Source of the DNA: Rhodoferax saidenbachensis
GTDB taxonomy: Bacteria; Pseudomonadota; Gammaproteobacteria; Burkholderiales; Burkholderiaceae_C
NCBI RefSeq assembly: GCF_001955715.1
Contig: NZ_CP019239.1
Location: forward strand, 4,200,856-4,264,855
Direction of reading: 5' to 3'
Length of the DNA stretch: 64,000 nt
Numbering within the stretch: position 1 is the first letter of the stretch; every line of letters begins with the position of its first letter. Below the pieces are notes generated by a model. That model was not told the origin of the DNA and made no database searches. It worked only from the letters and a program-made list of their open reading frames with translations. Below, piece after piece: positions 26,192-33,953 of the stretch. Made by a program: the position numbers and the translations under genes.

Positions 26192-26593
26192 ATGGATATG
26201 CCACTTCGAACTGTTAGAACGAACATCGTTCAATCGATCCGCGCCTTCCGCGTGCCGGATCTGCAGGAAGCCGCCCAAGGTTTGGGTCACCACTTTCTGT
26301 ACGCCAACCTGGCCAACGCACAAACCAAGCAGGACGTGCTGGACATGATTGGTCAGCAGTTCATGCTGCCGACCACCGTCAGCAAGAACTTCGACGCGCT
26401 GTATGACAGCATGACCGACCCGGTGCACAAGTCGGGCCCACAGCCCGGTTTCATCGTCGTGCTGGAGCACATCCCTGCCAACGCCAAATTCGACAAGGAA
26501 GCGCGCGAGCAATTGCTCGACATCTTCCGCGACACGGCCGACTACTGGGGAGACCGGAAGATACCGTTCAGGTGCTTCTATTCTTTTCTGTAG
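26192..26593 (+). CDS. Barstar-family ribonuclease inhibitor
   Basis: A 133-aa cytoplasmic protein. The conserved barstar region reads TKQDVLDMIGQQFMLPTT and KNFDALYDSMTDP, where acidic residues near DALYDSMTD correspond to those plugging the barnase active site, then FIVVLEHIP and a C-terminal FRDTADYWGDRKIPFRCFY. It starts 34 nt after the RNase stop, so the pair is one unit. Start ATG 26192 (26198 also possible). A strong hairpin without T-run (26594-26626) follows. Confidence 0.88.
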   Translation: MDMPLRTVRTNIVQSIRAFRVPDLQEAAQGLGHHFLYANLANAQTKQDVLDMIGQQFMLPTTVSKNFDALYDSMTDPVHKSGPQPGFIVVLEHIPANAKFDKEAREQLLDIFRDTADYWGDRKIPFRCFYSFL

Positions 26594-26795
26594 CCCGTTC
26601 TGCATCCACCAGCCAAGCAGAACGGGCGAACGAGGCAAACAGCGAGGTCACGTCCGCTGATACTGTCACCGGGATCGACCTGATGACCGAAAACGGCGAG
26701 AAGATGCCTACCGACAAGTTGTTGGACGTATCGCCCCTGGCACTGCGCATGAGCAGTCCTTTTAACGCGGGATACTGGTTGGCTGCTGCTTGATG

Positions 26796-26864
26796 TAGCC
26801 GCTACGCGGGTCGCTGCCCCCCGAGGGGGCTAATTTCCCTTGGGGCGGCCCGGTGGGAAATTGG
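26796..26864 (+). repeat. Element B, copy 1
   Basis: CGCTACGCGGGTCGCTG, CCCCCCGAGGGGGC, TAATTTCCCTTGGGGCGGCC. It has several nested palindromes. It lies in the 332-bp gap 26594-26925 between barstar and rsmA, where I see no well-supported gene. It is in opposite orientation to copy 2 on the other side of rsmA. Confidence 0.85.
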
Positions 26865-26875
26865 CACTACTCAGT

Positions 26876-26907
26876 AAAAAAGCCCACTGCACGCAGTGGG
26901 CTTTTTT
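26876..26907. terminator. Bidirectional intrinsic terminator
   Basis: AAAAAAGCCCACTGC ... GCAGTGGGCTTTTTT, a perfect 9-bp stem flanked by an A-run and a T-run. It can end both rsmA transcription (minus strand, stop at 26926) and readthrough from the RNase-barstar unit. Confidence 0.93.
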
Positions 26908-26925
26908 ACGTCTGCATTCAGCACA

Positions 26926-27726
26926 TCAAAGCTGCTGCACGAGACTCACATATTCCTGCACGGGCACTTCTTCGGCACGCCGCTGCACATCAAACGTGCC
27001 AGCAACGCCGCGCGCTTCGAGCCAACGGCCCAAAGTATGGCGCAACAGCTTGCGGCGTTGGCTAAAGGCCACCTGGACCATTTCACTGAACAGCGCAATA
27101 TCGATCGCCGGGGGCTGCGCCAGCGGCAGCATACGCACCACCGCACTGTCCACCCGGGGTGGCGGATCAAAGCTTTCGGGCGGCACGAACAACACGTTCT
27201 CCATGGCGTAACGCCACTGCAGCATCACGCTCAGACGGCTGTAGTCCGAGGTGGCCGGTTTCGCCACCATGCGGTCTATCACTTCCTTTTGCAGCATGAA
27301 GTGCTGGTCTTCAATGGCATCCACGTACTGCAGCAGGTGGAACAGGATGGGCGTCGAAATGTTGTACGGCAGATTTCCGACCACGCGCAGCTTGTCCACA
27401 CCGTGTGACGCAGCATCTGTAATTGCTATATTTTCTATAGCTGGTTGCGCAGACTGGATATGGCCAAAGTCCACTTTGAGCACATCAGATTCAATGACAG
27501 TAAGTTGCCCATGGCTACGCAGGCGCACGGCCAAGTCACGGTCCAGCTCGATCACGGTGAGGTGCCCCAGGCGCTCCACCAGTGGCTGTGTCAGCGCGGC
27601 CAGGCCCGGCCCAATCTCCACCATACGTTGCCCCGGCTTGGGCGCAATCTCATGCACGATGGCATCGATGATGCCGCCGTCCGACAGAAAATGCTGGCCA
27701 AATCGTTTGCGCGCGATGTGTTTCAT
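26926..27726 (-). CDS. rsmA: 16S rRNA dimethyladenosine transferase
   Basis: Methylates A1518 and A1519 of 16S rRNA. It starts [16 protein letters not shown], has the SAM loop [12 protein letters not shown] (about residues 36-47), Glu in VIELDRDL and catalytic NLPYNIS (about 118-124). Residues about 89-107 ([18 protein letters not shown]) are extra, between the acidic loop and NLPY, and are encoded by element A copy 7. A longer start at 27861 would overlap surA and translate element B copy 2; I prefer 27726, which fits the family, but no strong ribosome site is visible. Confidence 0.93.
   Translation of the reverse strand: MKHIARKRFGQHFLSDGGIIDAIVHEIAPKPGQRMVEIGPGLAALTQPLVERLGHLTVIELDRDLAVRLRSHGQLTVIESDVLKVDFGHIQSAQPAIENIAITDAASHGVDKLRVVGNLPYNISTPILFHLLQYVDAIEDQHFMLQKEVIDRMVAKPATSDYSRLSVMLQWRYAMENVLFVPPESFDPPPRVDSAVVRMLPLAQPPAIDIALFSEMVQVAFSQRRKLLRHTLGRWLEARGVAGTFDVQRRAEEVPVQEYVSLVQQL
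27421..27467 (+). repeat. Element A, copy 7, inside rsmA coding sequence
   Basis: GCTATATTTTCTATAGCTGG then TTGCGCAGACTGGATATGGCC. It runs antisense to rsmA and is read without stops, giving about 18 extra residues just upstream of the NLPY catalytic motif. Confidence 0.8.
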
Positions 27727-27757
27727 GACCAAGAGTGGTCCAGCACGCAGGTGAAGG

Positions 27758-27838
27758 CAATTTCCCGCCGGGCCGCCCCAAGGGAAATTAGCCCCCTCGG
27801 GGGGCAGCGACCCGCGCAGCGGCGGAGCGTGGGGGCCA
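27758..27838 (-). repeat. Element B, copy 2
   Basis: The reverse complement reads GGCCCCCACGCT, CGCTGCGCGGGTCGCTG, CCCCCCGAGGGGGC, TAATTTCCCTTGGGGCGGCC. It lies between surA and rsmA, in inverted orientation to copy 1, so rsmA is bracketed by inverted copies. Confidence 0.88.
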
Positions 27839-27844
27839 TATTTT

Positions 27845-29158
27845 TCATTGGGGTGGCTCACGCATCTCTACGAAGGCGCGGGCGCGCAATTCCTGCGCCC
27901 AGGTGGAATACGTTTCCTCGTACCGACTTTGGCGCAACTGGTTACGCACGGATTCGCGTACCTGTTGCGGGTTGAGTTCCACGCGCCGGCGTTCGATCAA
28001 CTGGATCAGGTGCACCCCAAAACGCGACACCACAGGGTTGCTGATGTCTCCCTCATTGAGGCGGTTCATGACTTCCTCAAACTCCGGCACAAACATGCCC
28101 GGATTAGCCCAACCCAGATCCCCGCCCTGCTCGGCACTGCCATCCTGGGACAAGGCACGCGCCTGGGCCTGAAAGGTGGTGCTGCCTGCCAGAATGCGCT
28201 GCTTCACGTCCGCCAAACGGGCGATTGCAGCCGTTTGCGAAAGTTTGGCATCCGTACGCAGCAAGATGTGCCGCGCACGGCTTTGCACCACAAAACGAGT
28301 TGCCGTGGCAGGGGCCCGTTTCTCGACGACCTGCAGAATGTGAAACCCCGCACCGGAGCGCACGATTTCGGAGACCCCACCGACGCCCAGTTGCTGGGTT
28401 GCCGTTACAAACAGCGGCGGATAGCGGTCTGCGCGACGCAAGCCCAGTTGGCCGCCGTTGTTGCGGTCCGCGGCGGACAGCTCCTGCACCAGGCGGCCAA
28501 AGTCTTCACCCGCGCGGATGCGGCTAAGCACCTTCTGCGCCTGTTGAAAGATCAATGCCGTCTGTTCTGCGGTGGCCTTCTCGGGCACGGCGATCAGGAT
28601 TTGCGCCAGGTTGATGTCTTGCGTCAACGGGTCGACATTGTTGTTTTGCTGGTCCTGGAGGAAACGCTCCACGTCCTGGTCGGAGATACGGATGCGGCCT
28701 TCCACATCCCGCTCATGCAGGCGTGCCAAAGTCAGCTGGTCACGCAACTGGGCCCGGAAGGTGGCAACGCTGACGCCATCTTTGGCCAGCCGCTGGTGCA
28801 ATGCTGGCAGATCGATCTGGTTTTGCTGTGCCACGCTCTGCTCTGCCTGGTCCACCGCCGCGTCGTCCACACGGATACCCGTGTCACGCGCCATCCGCAA
28901 TTGGATCCGGTCATTGACCATGCGTTCCAGCACCAGGCGGCGCAGCTCCTCAGTGGGGGGAACTGACTGGCGTTGCTGCTCCAGTTGCAGGGTGATACGC
29001 CGCACTTCGGAACGCACCTCACTGTTGGTGATGGGCTCCGAGTTGACCACCGCCACAATAAAGTCGGCCTGCTGCGGTGCCTGTGCGTGCACGGAAAACC
29101 CGGCCAGCAGAGACAAGGAGACAAGGGCCAGTGAACGGATGTGAGCTTGGAAGTCCAT
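27845..29158 (-). CDS. surA: Periplasmic chaperone and peptidyl-prolyl isomerase SurA
   Basis: A 437-aa outer-membrane-protein chaperone. The signal peptide ends SVHAQA. The SurA N-domain contains [14 protein letters not shown]. Two parvulin domains follow: the first with [14 protein letters not shown]...[13 protein letters not shown], the second with [15 protein letters not shown]...[17 protein letters not shown]. The C-terminal helix returns to the N-domain. It lies 6 nt downstream of lptD, whose barrel is a SurA client, and upstream of rsmA, the classic lptD-surA-rsmA order. Confidence 0.95.
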   Translation of the reverse strand: MDFQAHIRSLALVSLSLLAGFSVHAQAPQQADFIVAVVNSEPITNSEVRSEVRRITLQLEQQRQSVPPTEELRRLVLERMVNDRIQLRMARDTGIRVDDAAVDQAEQSVAQQNQIDLPALHQRLAKDGVSVATFRAQLRDQLTLARLHERDVEGRIRISDQDVERFLQDQQNNNVDPLTQDINLAQILIAVPEKATAEQTALIFQQAQKVLSRIRAGEDFGRLVQELSAADRNNGGQLGLRRADRYPPLFVTATQQLGVGGVSEIVRSGAGFHILQVVEKRAPATATRFVVQSRARHILLRTDAKLSQTAAIARLADVKQRILAGSTTFQAQARALSQDGSAEQGGDLGWANPGMFVPEFEEVMNRLNEGDISNPVVSRFGVHLIQLIERRRVELNPQQVRESVRNQLRQSRYEETYSTWAQELRARAFVEMREPPQ

Positions 29159-29164
29159 AGGGAT

Positions 29165-31564
29165 TCAATCGTAGTTGCTGAAGCGGCTGGCGCTGCCGCC
29201 GGGTTCACGCAAATTCTGGTAACGCGAGATGCTCTGCGTCAAGGTCTGCTGGGGGCTGACACCCAACCGGGTGAAGCCGACAAATTCAATCTGGAACATC
29301 ACGCGCTGGGTCGCGGTTGCGGTACTGGTTTGCACGCGCTCCAGAACTACCCGGCCCAGCCAGCAGCCTGCATCGTACTCGACGCCAAACACGGTATCCA
29401 CCAGGCGCCGCTCGTTGAGGCTGTAGTTCAAACGCCCCACGCTGTAGTAGCGCCCCTCGCCCTGGCCGCGTCCCGCGCCCAGTGCTTGGCCCATGTCCCC
29501 TAAAAGGTCGTTGAGTGGCCACTGCCAGCTCACGTCGATTTGTTCGCTCACATCGCGCTGGAAACGGTACGCCGCGTTGACCACGCGGTAGTTGCTGGGG
29601 CTGTAACGTCCACCGACAGTGGAGCGCGTGGACTGATCCGTTTTGGCGTTGTATTGCACCGTGGAGTCCAGCGCCCAGTGGTCATTCACGTTGACTGAGG
29701 CACCGAGCAGCACATCGCTGAAACCCGCCTGCGCCGGCGCCGTGGTGGAATTCAGCGTGACCAGTTGGTCTTCAAAACGCAGGCGCTGGGCAATGCCAAA
29801 ACGCGCCAACTGGCCACCGGTCTCGGCGTCCAGGTAACGCGTGGTCAGGCCCAGCGTCAACAGGTTGTTGTCCGAAATCTTGTCGTGGCCGCCAAACGCA
29901 TTTTCCGTATAGATGCTGGCAAAGTTGAAATCGTTGGCACCGGTGTCGTAGTTGGGCAACCCACTCTGGTTGCGGTACGGTGTATTCACATAAAAGGCGC
30001 GCGGCTCCAGCGTCTGCACCAGGCCGCGCCCAAACAGGTTGGTGTCGCGTTCAAACACCAGGCCGCTGTCCAGGCTGAATGTTGGCACCACGCTGCTGGC
30101 GGTGCTGCTGCCGTTGGGCAACAGGGCATCGAACTGGTAACTCGTCGCGTGCAACTGCACTTTGGGCGTGACGAACCCGGCAGAGCCGAGCCAAGGGCGG
30201 CTGATCTGCATCAGCGCCAGACTGCGTTGGGCGTTGGGCTGCAGGGTCAGGCTGCGGTCGGCTTCGAACTGGGTGAAGTCGCCATCCACCGACCAATCCA
30301 CACCACCCCAGTCATTACTCTTCGCATAACGTGCCGTCAATTGGGGCGCGCGGTCGTAAGGCGGCACGATGGGCGCGGTCGGGTCCTGCAAGGTTTGCCA
30401 CTTCAGCACCCGTGCGCTGGCGGATACCGGACCACGCCCCCAGCTCGCGGTCACGTCACTGGACAACAGGCGTTGGGTCAGCGTGCCACTGGAGCGCGTG
30501 AAATCACGCCAGTAATTGTCGTCACTGACGCGATTCAGATTGGCAGTCACACTCACATTGCCCACAGCCGCGATGCCGGTATCCACCATGCCCTGGTGAA
30601 CAAAAGCCATGCCCCAGCGGTCTGCCCCGCGCAGGCGGTCACTGGGCATGTAATTGGCCCGGACTACGCCGGAATACGTGGGCTCAAGATATCGAAACTC
30701 GGCGCCCAGATCGACGCCGCGCTCGGCCATCACGGTGGGTGTCAGTGTGGCGTCGCGGTTGGGCGCGATATTCCAGTAGTAGGGCACCGAGAGTTCGGCG
30801 CCATTGACGCTGTCTACACCAATGGTGGGCGGCAGCACGCCGGATTTGCGTTTGTCCGACAGCGGGAAGCTGATGGCCGGCACCGGCAGGATGGGCACAC
30901 CCTTGAAACTCAGCACCGCGCCGGTGGCAACGCCCACGTCTTCGTCGTTGTCCAGGCTGATACTCGTGGCGCGCAGTATCCAGTCCGGCATCCAGCTCGG
31001 CCCAGGCAGGCGGCGGCAGGTGGTGTACGTGGCGTTGCGCACCACCGCGTGGCTCTCGTCCAGAAAATCGATACGGTCGGCCTCGCCATGGGCATCGTTC
31101 TGCAGAAAGTGGTAACTCGGCTCGTTGAAAAAGCCTTCAAAACTCTCGACCTTGAGCTCCAGCAGGCTGCCTTCATAGACATTGCCAGCGCGGTTGATGC
31201 GCACATTGCCGGTGGCCTTGGCCTGGTCATCCGGCTGGTAATACTCCAGCCGGTCGGCGCGTATGGTGGTGCCGGCCTTGCGGAACACCGCATCGCCCTC
31301 GACCACGGTTTCCAGATCGGGGCGGCCCGAAATCCGGTCGCCCTGCAGGAACACCGGCGCAGCCTCGCGCTGGGCCGGTGTGATGGTTTCTGCCAACAAG
31401 CCGCTGGATTGCAGTTGCAAGGGCACCTCCACCGTCAGCGCTTCCACCACCGCTTGTGCGTGTGCCAGGCCACTGCCCACCGCACAGACCAACAGGGCCA
31501 TGCGGCTCAGGGCAAACCGGGGACTAGGGGACAGAACGCGCAAATCGCGCGGGGGCAAACACAT
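29165..31564 (-). CDS. lptD: LPS-assembly protein LptD (outer-membrane translocon)
   Basis: A 799-aa outer-membrane protein inserting LPS into the outer leaflet with LptE. The signal sequence ends GSGLAHAQA. The N-terminal OstA jellyroll holds LETVVEGDAVFRKAGTTIRADRLEYY. The remainder is an Asn/aromatic-rich beta-barrel ending RFSNYD. Cysteines in TTCRRLPG and DAGCWLGR could form the usual disulfide. ATG 31564 gives a conventional signal peptide; a further ATG at 31633 overlaps the start codon of amgK on the other strand. Confidence 0.94.
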   Translation of the reverse strand: MCLPPRDLRVLSPSPRFALSRMALLVCAVGSGLAHAQAVVEALTVEVPLQLQSSGLLAETITPAQREAAPVFLQGDRISGRPDLETVVEGDAVFRKAGTTIRADRLEYYQPDDQAKATGNVRINRAGNVYEGSLLELKVESFEGFFNEPSYHFLQNDAHGEADRIDFLDESHAVVRNATYTTCRRLPGPSWMPDWILRATSISLDNDEDVGVATGAVLSFKGVPILPVPAISFPLSDKRKSGVLPPTIGVDSVNGAELSVPYYWNIAPNRDATLTPTVMAERGVDLGAEFRYLEPTYSGVVRANYMPSDRLRGADRWGMAFVHQGMVDTGIAAVGNVSVTANLNRVSDDNYWRDFTRSSGTLTQRLLSSDVTASWGRGPVSASARVLKWQTLQDPTAPIVPPYDRAPQLTARYAKSNDWGGVDWSVDGDFTQFEADRSLTLQPNAQRSLALMQISRPWLGSAGFVTPKVQLHATSYQFDALLPNGSSTASSVVPTFSLDSGLVFERDTNLFGRGLVQTLEPRAFYVNTPYRNQSGLPNYDTGANDFNFASIYTENAFGGHDKISDNNLLTLGLTTRYLDAETGGQLARFGIAQRLRFEDQLVTLNSTTAPAQAGFSDVLLGASVNVNDHWALDSTVQYNAKTDQSTRSTVGGRYSPSNYRVVNAAYRFQRDVSEQIDVSWQWPLNDLLGDMGQALGAGRGQGEGRYYSVGRLNYSLNERRLVDTVFGVEYDAGCWLGRVVLERVQTSTATATQRVMFQIEFVGFTRLGVSPQQTLTQSISRYQNLREPGGSASRFSNYD

Positions 31565-31631
31565 GGAGGCAGGAGGTGGAACGCGGAAAGGTGGGACGGT
31601 AAAAAGCGGGGCTTTGTAGAATGGATTATCC

Positions 31632-32849
31632 ATGAGCCCAAGCCCCGCCCCTTCGCCCAATTCCCCCGCCCTGCCAGCATCCGAAATCCTCTGGACCGAC
31701 CCGACACGCCAGGCCCTGTTTTGGGATTGGTTTGACCGCGTACAAAGCGTCCACCAACTGGACGCCAGCACGCTGGGCCTGGCCTCGGCCGACGCCAGTT
31801 TTCGCCGCTATTTCCGGGTGCAGGGTCCGCAGGGCACGCTGGTCATCATGGACGCACCGCCTGACAAAGAGAACTGCCAGCCTTTTGTGGACATCGCCAA
31901 GCTACTGACACAAGCCGGACTGCGCGCCCCTGACGTACTGGACTGGGACCAGCCCCATGGCTTCATGCTGCTGACCGACCTGGGCACGCTGACCATGATG
32001 CAGTTCATGGACACCCGCGGCGACCTGAATCCCACCTACAGCGTCACCGGTCAGGCGCAAAGCGCCCCACCGCTGGACCTGTACTTGGGCGCGGTGGACA
32101 CGCTGGTGCAGTGGCAACTGGCCTCCCAACCGGGCGTGCTGCCGCCCTACGACCACGCGCTACTACAGCGCGAGCTGGAACTGTTTCCCCAGTGGTACAT
32201 CACCGCACACCGCCAGGTGACGCTGGATGCAGCCCAGCGCAAGGTGCTGGACGATACCTTTGCGCTGCTGATCCAGAACAACCTGTCCTGGCCCAGTGTC
32301 TACGTGCACCGCGACTTCATGCCGCGGAACTTGATGGCCCCCACGCTCGGCACTGACGTGTCCTCGCTGCCCCCCGAGGGGGCGCAACCCGCCTTGGGGC
32401 GGCCCGGCGGCGGGTTAGGTGCCTCGCCCGGCCCACTGTATTGGGGCGTGCTGGACTTCCAGGACGCCGTCTATGGCCCCGTCACCTACGACATCGCCAG
32501 CCTGATGCGCGACGCGTTTCTGAGCTGGGACGAAGACTTCTGCCTGGATGTGACCATCCGTTACTGGGAAAAAGCGCGCAAGGCGGGCCTGCCCGTGGGC
32601 GATGACTTTGGCGAGTTTTACCGTGGCCTGGAGTGGATGGGCCTGCAGCGCCACCTCAAGGTGGCCGGCATTTTTGCCCGCCTGACGCTGCGCGACGGTA
32701 AACCCAAGTACCTGGCCGATGCGCCGCGCTTTATCCACTACATCCGCAGCACCTGCAGCCGCTACAGCGAACTCAAACCCCTGCTGCGCCTGGTGGAGAA
32801 GATTGAGGGCATTGAAGTGCCCAATGTCTTCGCTTTCGGTCGTTCATAA
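31632..32849 (+). CDS. amgK: AmgK-like anomeric MurNAc/GlcNAc kinase (aminoglycoside phosphotransferase fold)
   Basis: A 405-aa kinase that would phosphorylate MurNAc at C1 for MurU in cell-wall recycling. Signature ASADASFRRYFRVQG (about residues 51-65), catalytic loop YVHRDFMPRNLM (about 224-235) and metal Asp in GVLDFQDAVYGP (about 272-283). Between these two active-site motifs sit about 30 extra residues encoded by element B copy 3. Divergent from lptD, as in pseudomonads where amgK-murU border lptD. Here murU is at 10508. Confidence 0.87.
   Translation: MSPSPAPSPNSPALPASEILWTDPTRQALFWDWFDRVQSVHQLDASTLGLASADASFRRYFRVQGPQGTLVIMDAPPDKENCQPFVDIAKLLTQAGLRAPDVLDWDQPHGFMLLTDLGTLTMMQFMDTRGDLNPTYSVTGQAQSAPPLDLYLGAVDTLVQWQLASQPGVLPPYDHALLQRELELFPQWYITAHRQVTLDAAQRKVLDDTFALLIQNNLSWPSVYVHRDFMPRNLMAPTLGTDVSSLPPEGAQPALGRPGGGLGASPGPLYWGVLDFQDAVYGPVTYDIASLMRDAFLSWDEDFCLDVTIRYWEKARKAGLPVGDDFGEFYRGLEWMGLQRHLKVAGIFARLTLRDGKPKYLADAPRFIHYIRSTCSRYSELKPLLRLVEKIEGIEVPNVFAFGRS
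32337..32420 (+). repeat. Element B, copy 3, inside amgK coding sequence
   Basis: GGCCCCCACGCTCGG, CCCCCCGAGGGGGC, CCTTGGGGCGGCCCGG. The amgK frame reads through, encoding roughly residues 236-266 (APTLGTDVSSLPPEGAQPAL then a Gly-rich tail), between HRD and DFQD motifs. The same peptide start occurs at the KdsC N-terminus from copy 5. Confidence 0.88.
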
Positions 32850-32860
32850 AGCGTTTTACA

Positions 32861-32919
32861 GGCCAAAATGGCCTCCAACCCCCGTGGATATTGCGCAAGC
32901 AGCTCCTGATTCAATAGCA
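32861..32919 (-). repeat. Element A, copy 8 (intergenic, directly before rsmE)
   Basis: The reverse complement reads TGCTATTGAATC, GGAGCTGCTTGCGCAATATC, GGAGGCCATTTTGGCC. It ends 10 nt before the rsmE start codon and so forms its 5' untranslated region. Confidence 0.82.
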
Positions 32920-32929
32920 AAATAGCCGC

Positions 32930-33655
32930 ATGCCACGTTTCTACTGCCCCACCCCACTGGTGACTGACGCCCTGCTGGAGCTTCCCGCAGGCGCCGCGCG
33001 CCATGTGCAGGTGCTGCGCCTGCAGCCGGGCGACGCCATCACGCTGTTCAACGGCGAAAGCACCGAAGAGTTCGACGCCACCGTCACCCGCATGGGCCGC
33101 AGTGATGTGCAAGTGCAGGTGGGCGAGGCGCGCACCACGGCCCGTGAACCGGCCCGCCGCGTGCACCTGGCCGTGGGCATGCCCGCCAACGACCGCATGG
33201 ACTGGCTGGTCGAAAAAGCCACCGAACTCGGCGTGGCCAGCATCCGGCCGTTGATGACCGAACGCAGTGTGCTGCGCCTCTCGGGCGAACGCGCCGAGAA
33301 AAAAGTGGCGCACTGGCAAAGCGTGGCCATCTCGGCCTGCGAGCAGTGCGGCGGCAACCGCGTGCCCACGGTGCACCCGGTACTCACACTGGCCCAATGG
33401 CTCAAAGCCCTGCCCGCAGCAGCGGGAGACTCGCAGCGCTTGCTGCTGTCCTTGCGCGAAGGCAGCGCCGCGCTGCGCACGCGTCCGTTGACTGACGAGG
33501 CTGTGTTTCTGTCTGGCCCCGAAGGCGGCTTGGGCCCCGCCGAAGAAGACCTGGCACTGGCCAGCGGCTTTGCCCCGGTGTCCCTGGGCCCGCGCGTGCT
33601 GCGCGCAGAAACCGCCGCGCTGGCCGCACTCACCACCCTGGCACTGCTGCCCTAG
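32930..33655 (+). CDS. rsmE: 16S rRNA m3U1498 methyltransferase
   Basis: A 241-aa SPOUT-class methyltransferase acting on U1498 of 16S rRNA. An N-terminal PUA-like part begins MPRFYCPTPL, with HVQVLRLQPGDAITLFNG. The trefoil-knot domain contains DRMDWLVEKATELGV, RPLMTERSV, ISACEQCGGNRVP and the SAM-binding FLSGPEGGLGPAEEDLA and LGPRVLRAETA. The stop codon TAG overlaps the left end of the MITE-like element (33655). Confidence 0.95.
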   Translation: MPRFYCPTPLVTDALLELPAGAARHVQVLRLQPGDAITLFNGESTEEFDATVTRMGRSDVQVQVGEARTTAREPARRVHLAVGMPANDRMDWLVEKATELGVASIRPLMTERSVLRLSGERAEKKVAHWQSVAISACEQCGGNRVPTVHPVLTLAQWLKALPAAAGDSQRLLLSLREGSAALRTRPLTDEAVFLSGPEGGLGPAEEDLALASGFAPVSLGPRVLRAETAALAALTTLALLP

Positions 33656-33920
33656 GGCCTATTCACACTATTTTTGCAAGATGCGTTGCGGATCAAAAAA
33701 GCCATGCGCAAGGCGCGAAACGCAGCCGGGGTATCCCCCCGGCAAGGCTTCGCAACGCCGCGCATGGCTTTTTTGGCCGCAACCCGAAGGGAACGGGGTG
33801 CAAACAGCGCCACTCGTTGTTGCACTCCCAGCCCAGACACCCGGTCTGGGCGTCGTCGCGCGCCTAGATTGGCGCTGTTTGCACCTCGTTCGCACTTGCA
33901 AAAATAGTGTGAACAGGCCC
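33655..33920. mobile_element. MITE-like palindromic element with terminal inverted repeats and TA flanks
   Basis: A 266-bp element with ends GGGCCTATTCACACTATTTT and, on the other strand, GGGCCTGTTCACACTATTTT, forming inverted repeats of about 26 bp with one mismatch. Each end is bordered by the dinucleotide TA, as expected of an IS630/Tc1-type target duplication. Inside are two large hairpins: AAAAAAGCCATGCGC/GCGCATGGCTTTTTT (33695-33774) and GGTGCAAACAGCGCCA with its exact complement (33797-33885). No transposase is encoded. It fills the whole gap between rsmE and the MFS gene. Confidence 0.8.
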
Positions 33921-33953
33921 TAACCCACCACGCCCCACCCGGGCGTTCTCACC

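Noticed and set aside
26684..26793. A 36-codon frame (MTENGEKMPTDKLLDVS...) after barstar
   Set aside because: No ribosome site, no recognisable relatives, and it ends at the border of element B; not enough to call a gene.
27727..27861. An extended rsmA N-terminus starting at 27861
   Set aside because: It would translate element B copy 2 and overlap surA; the conserved RsmA sequence starts at 27726. Kept only as an alternative.
33652..33907. Short open frames on both strands within the MITE-like element
   Set aside because: They follow from the palindromic sequence; the translations mirror each other and have no start signals.
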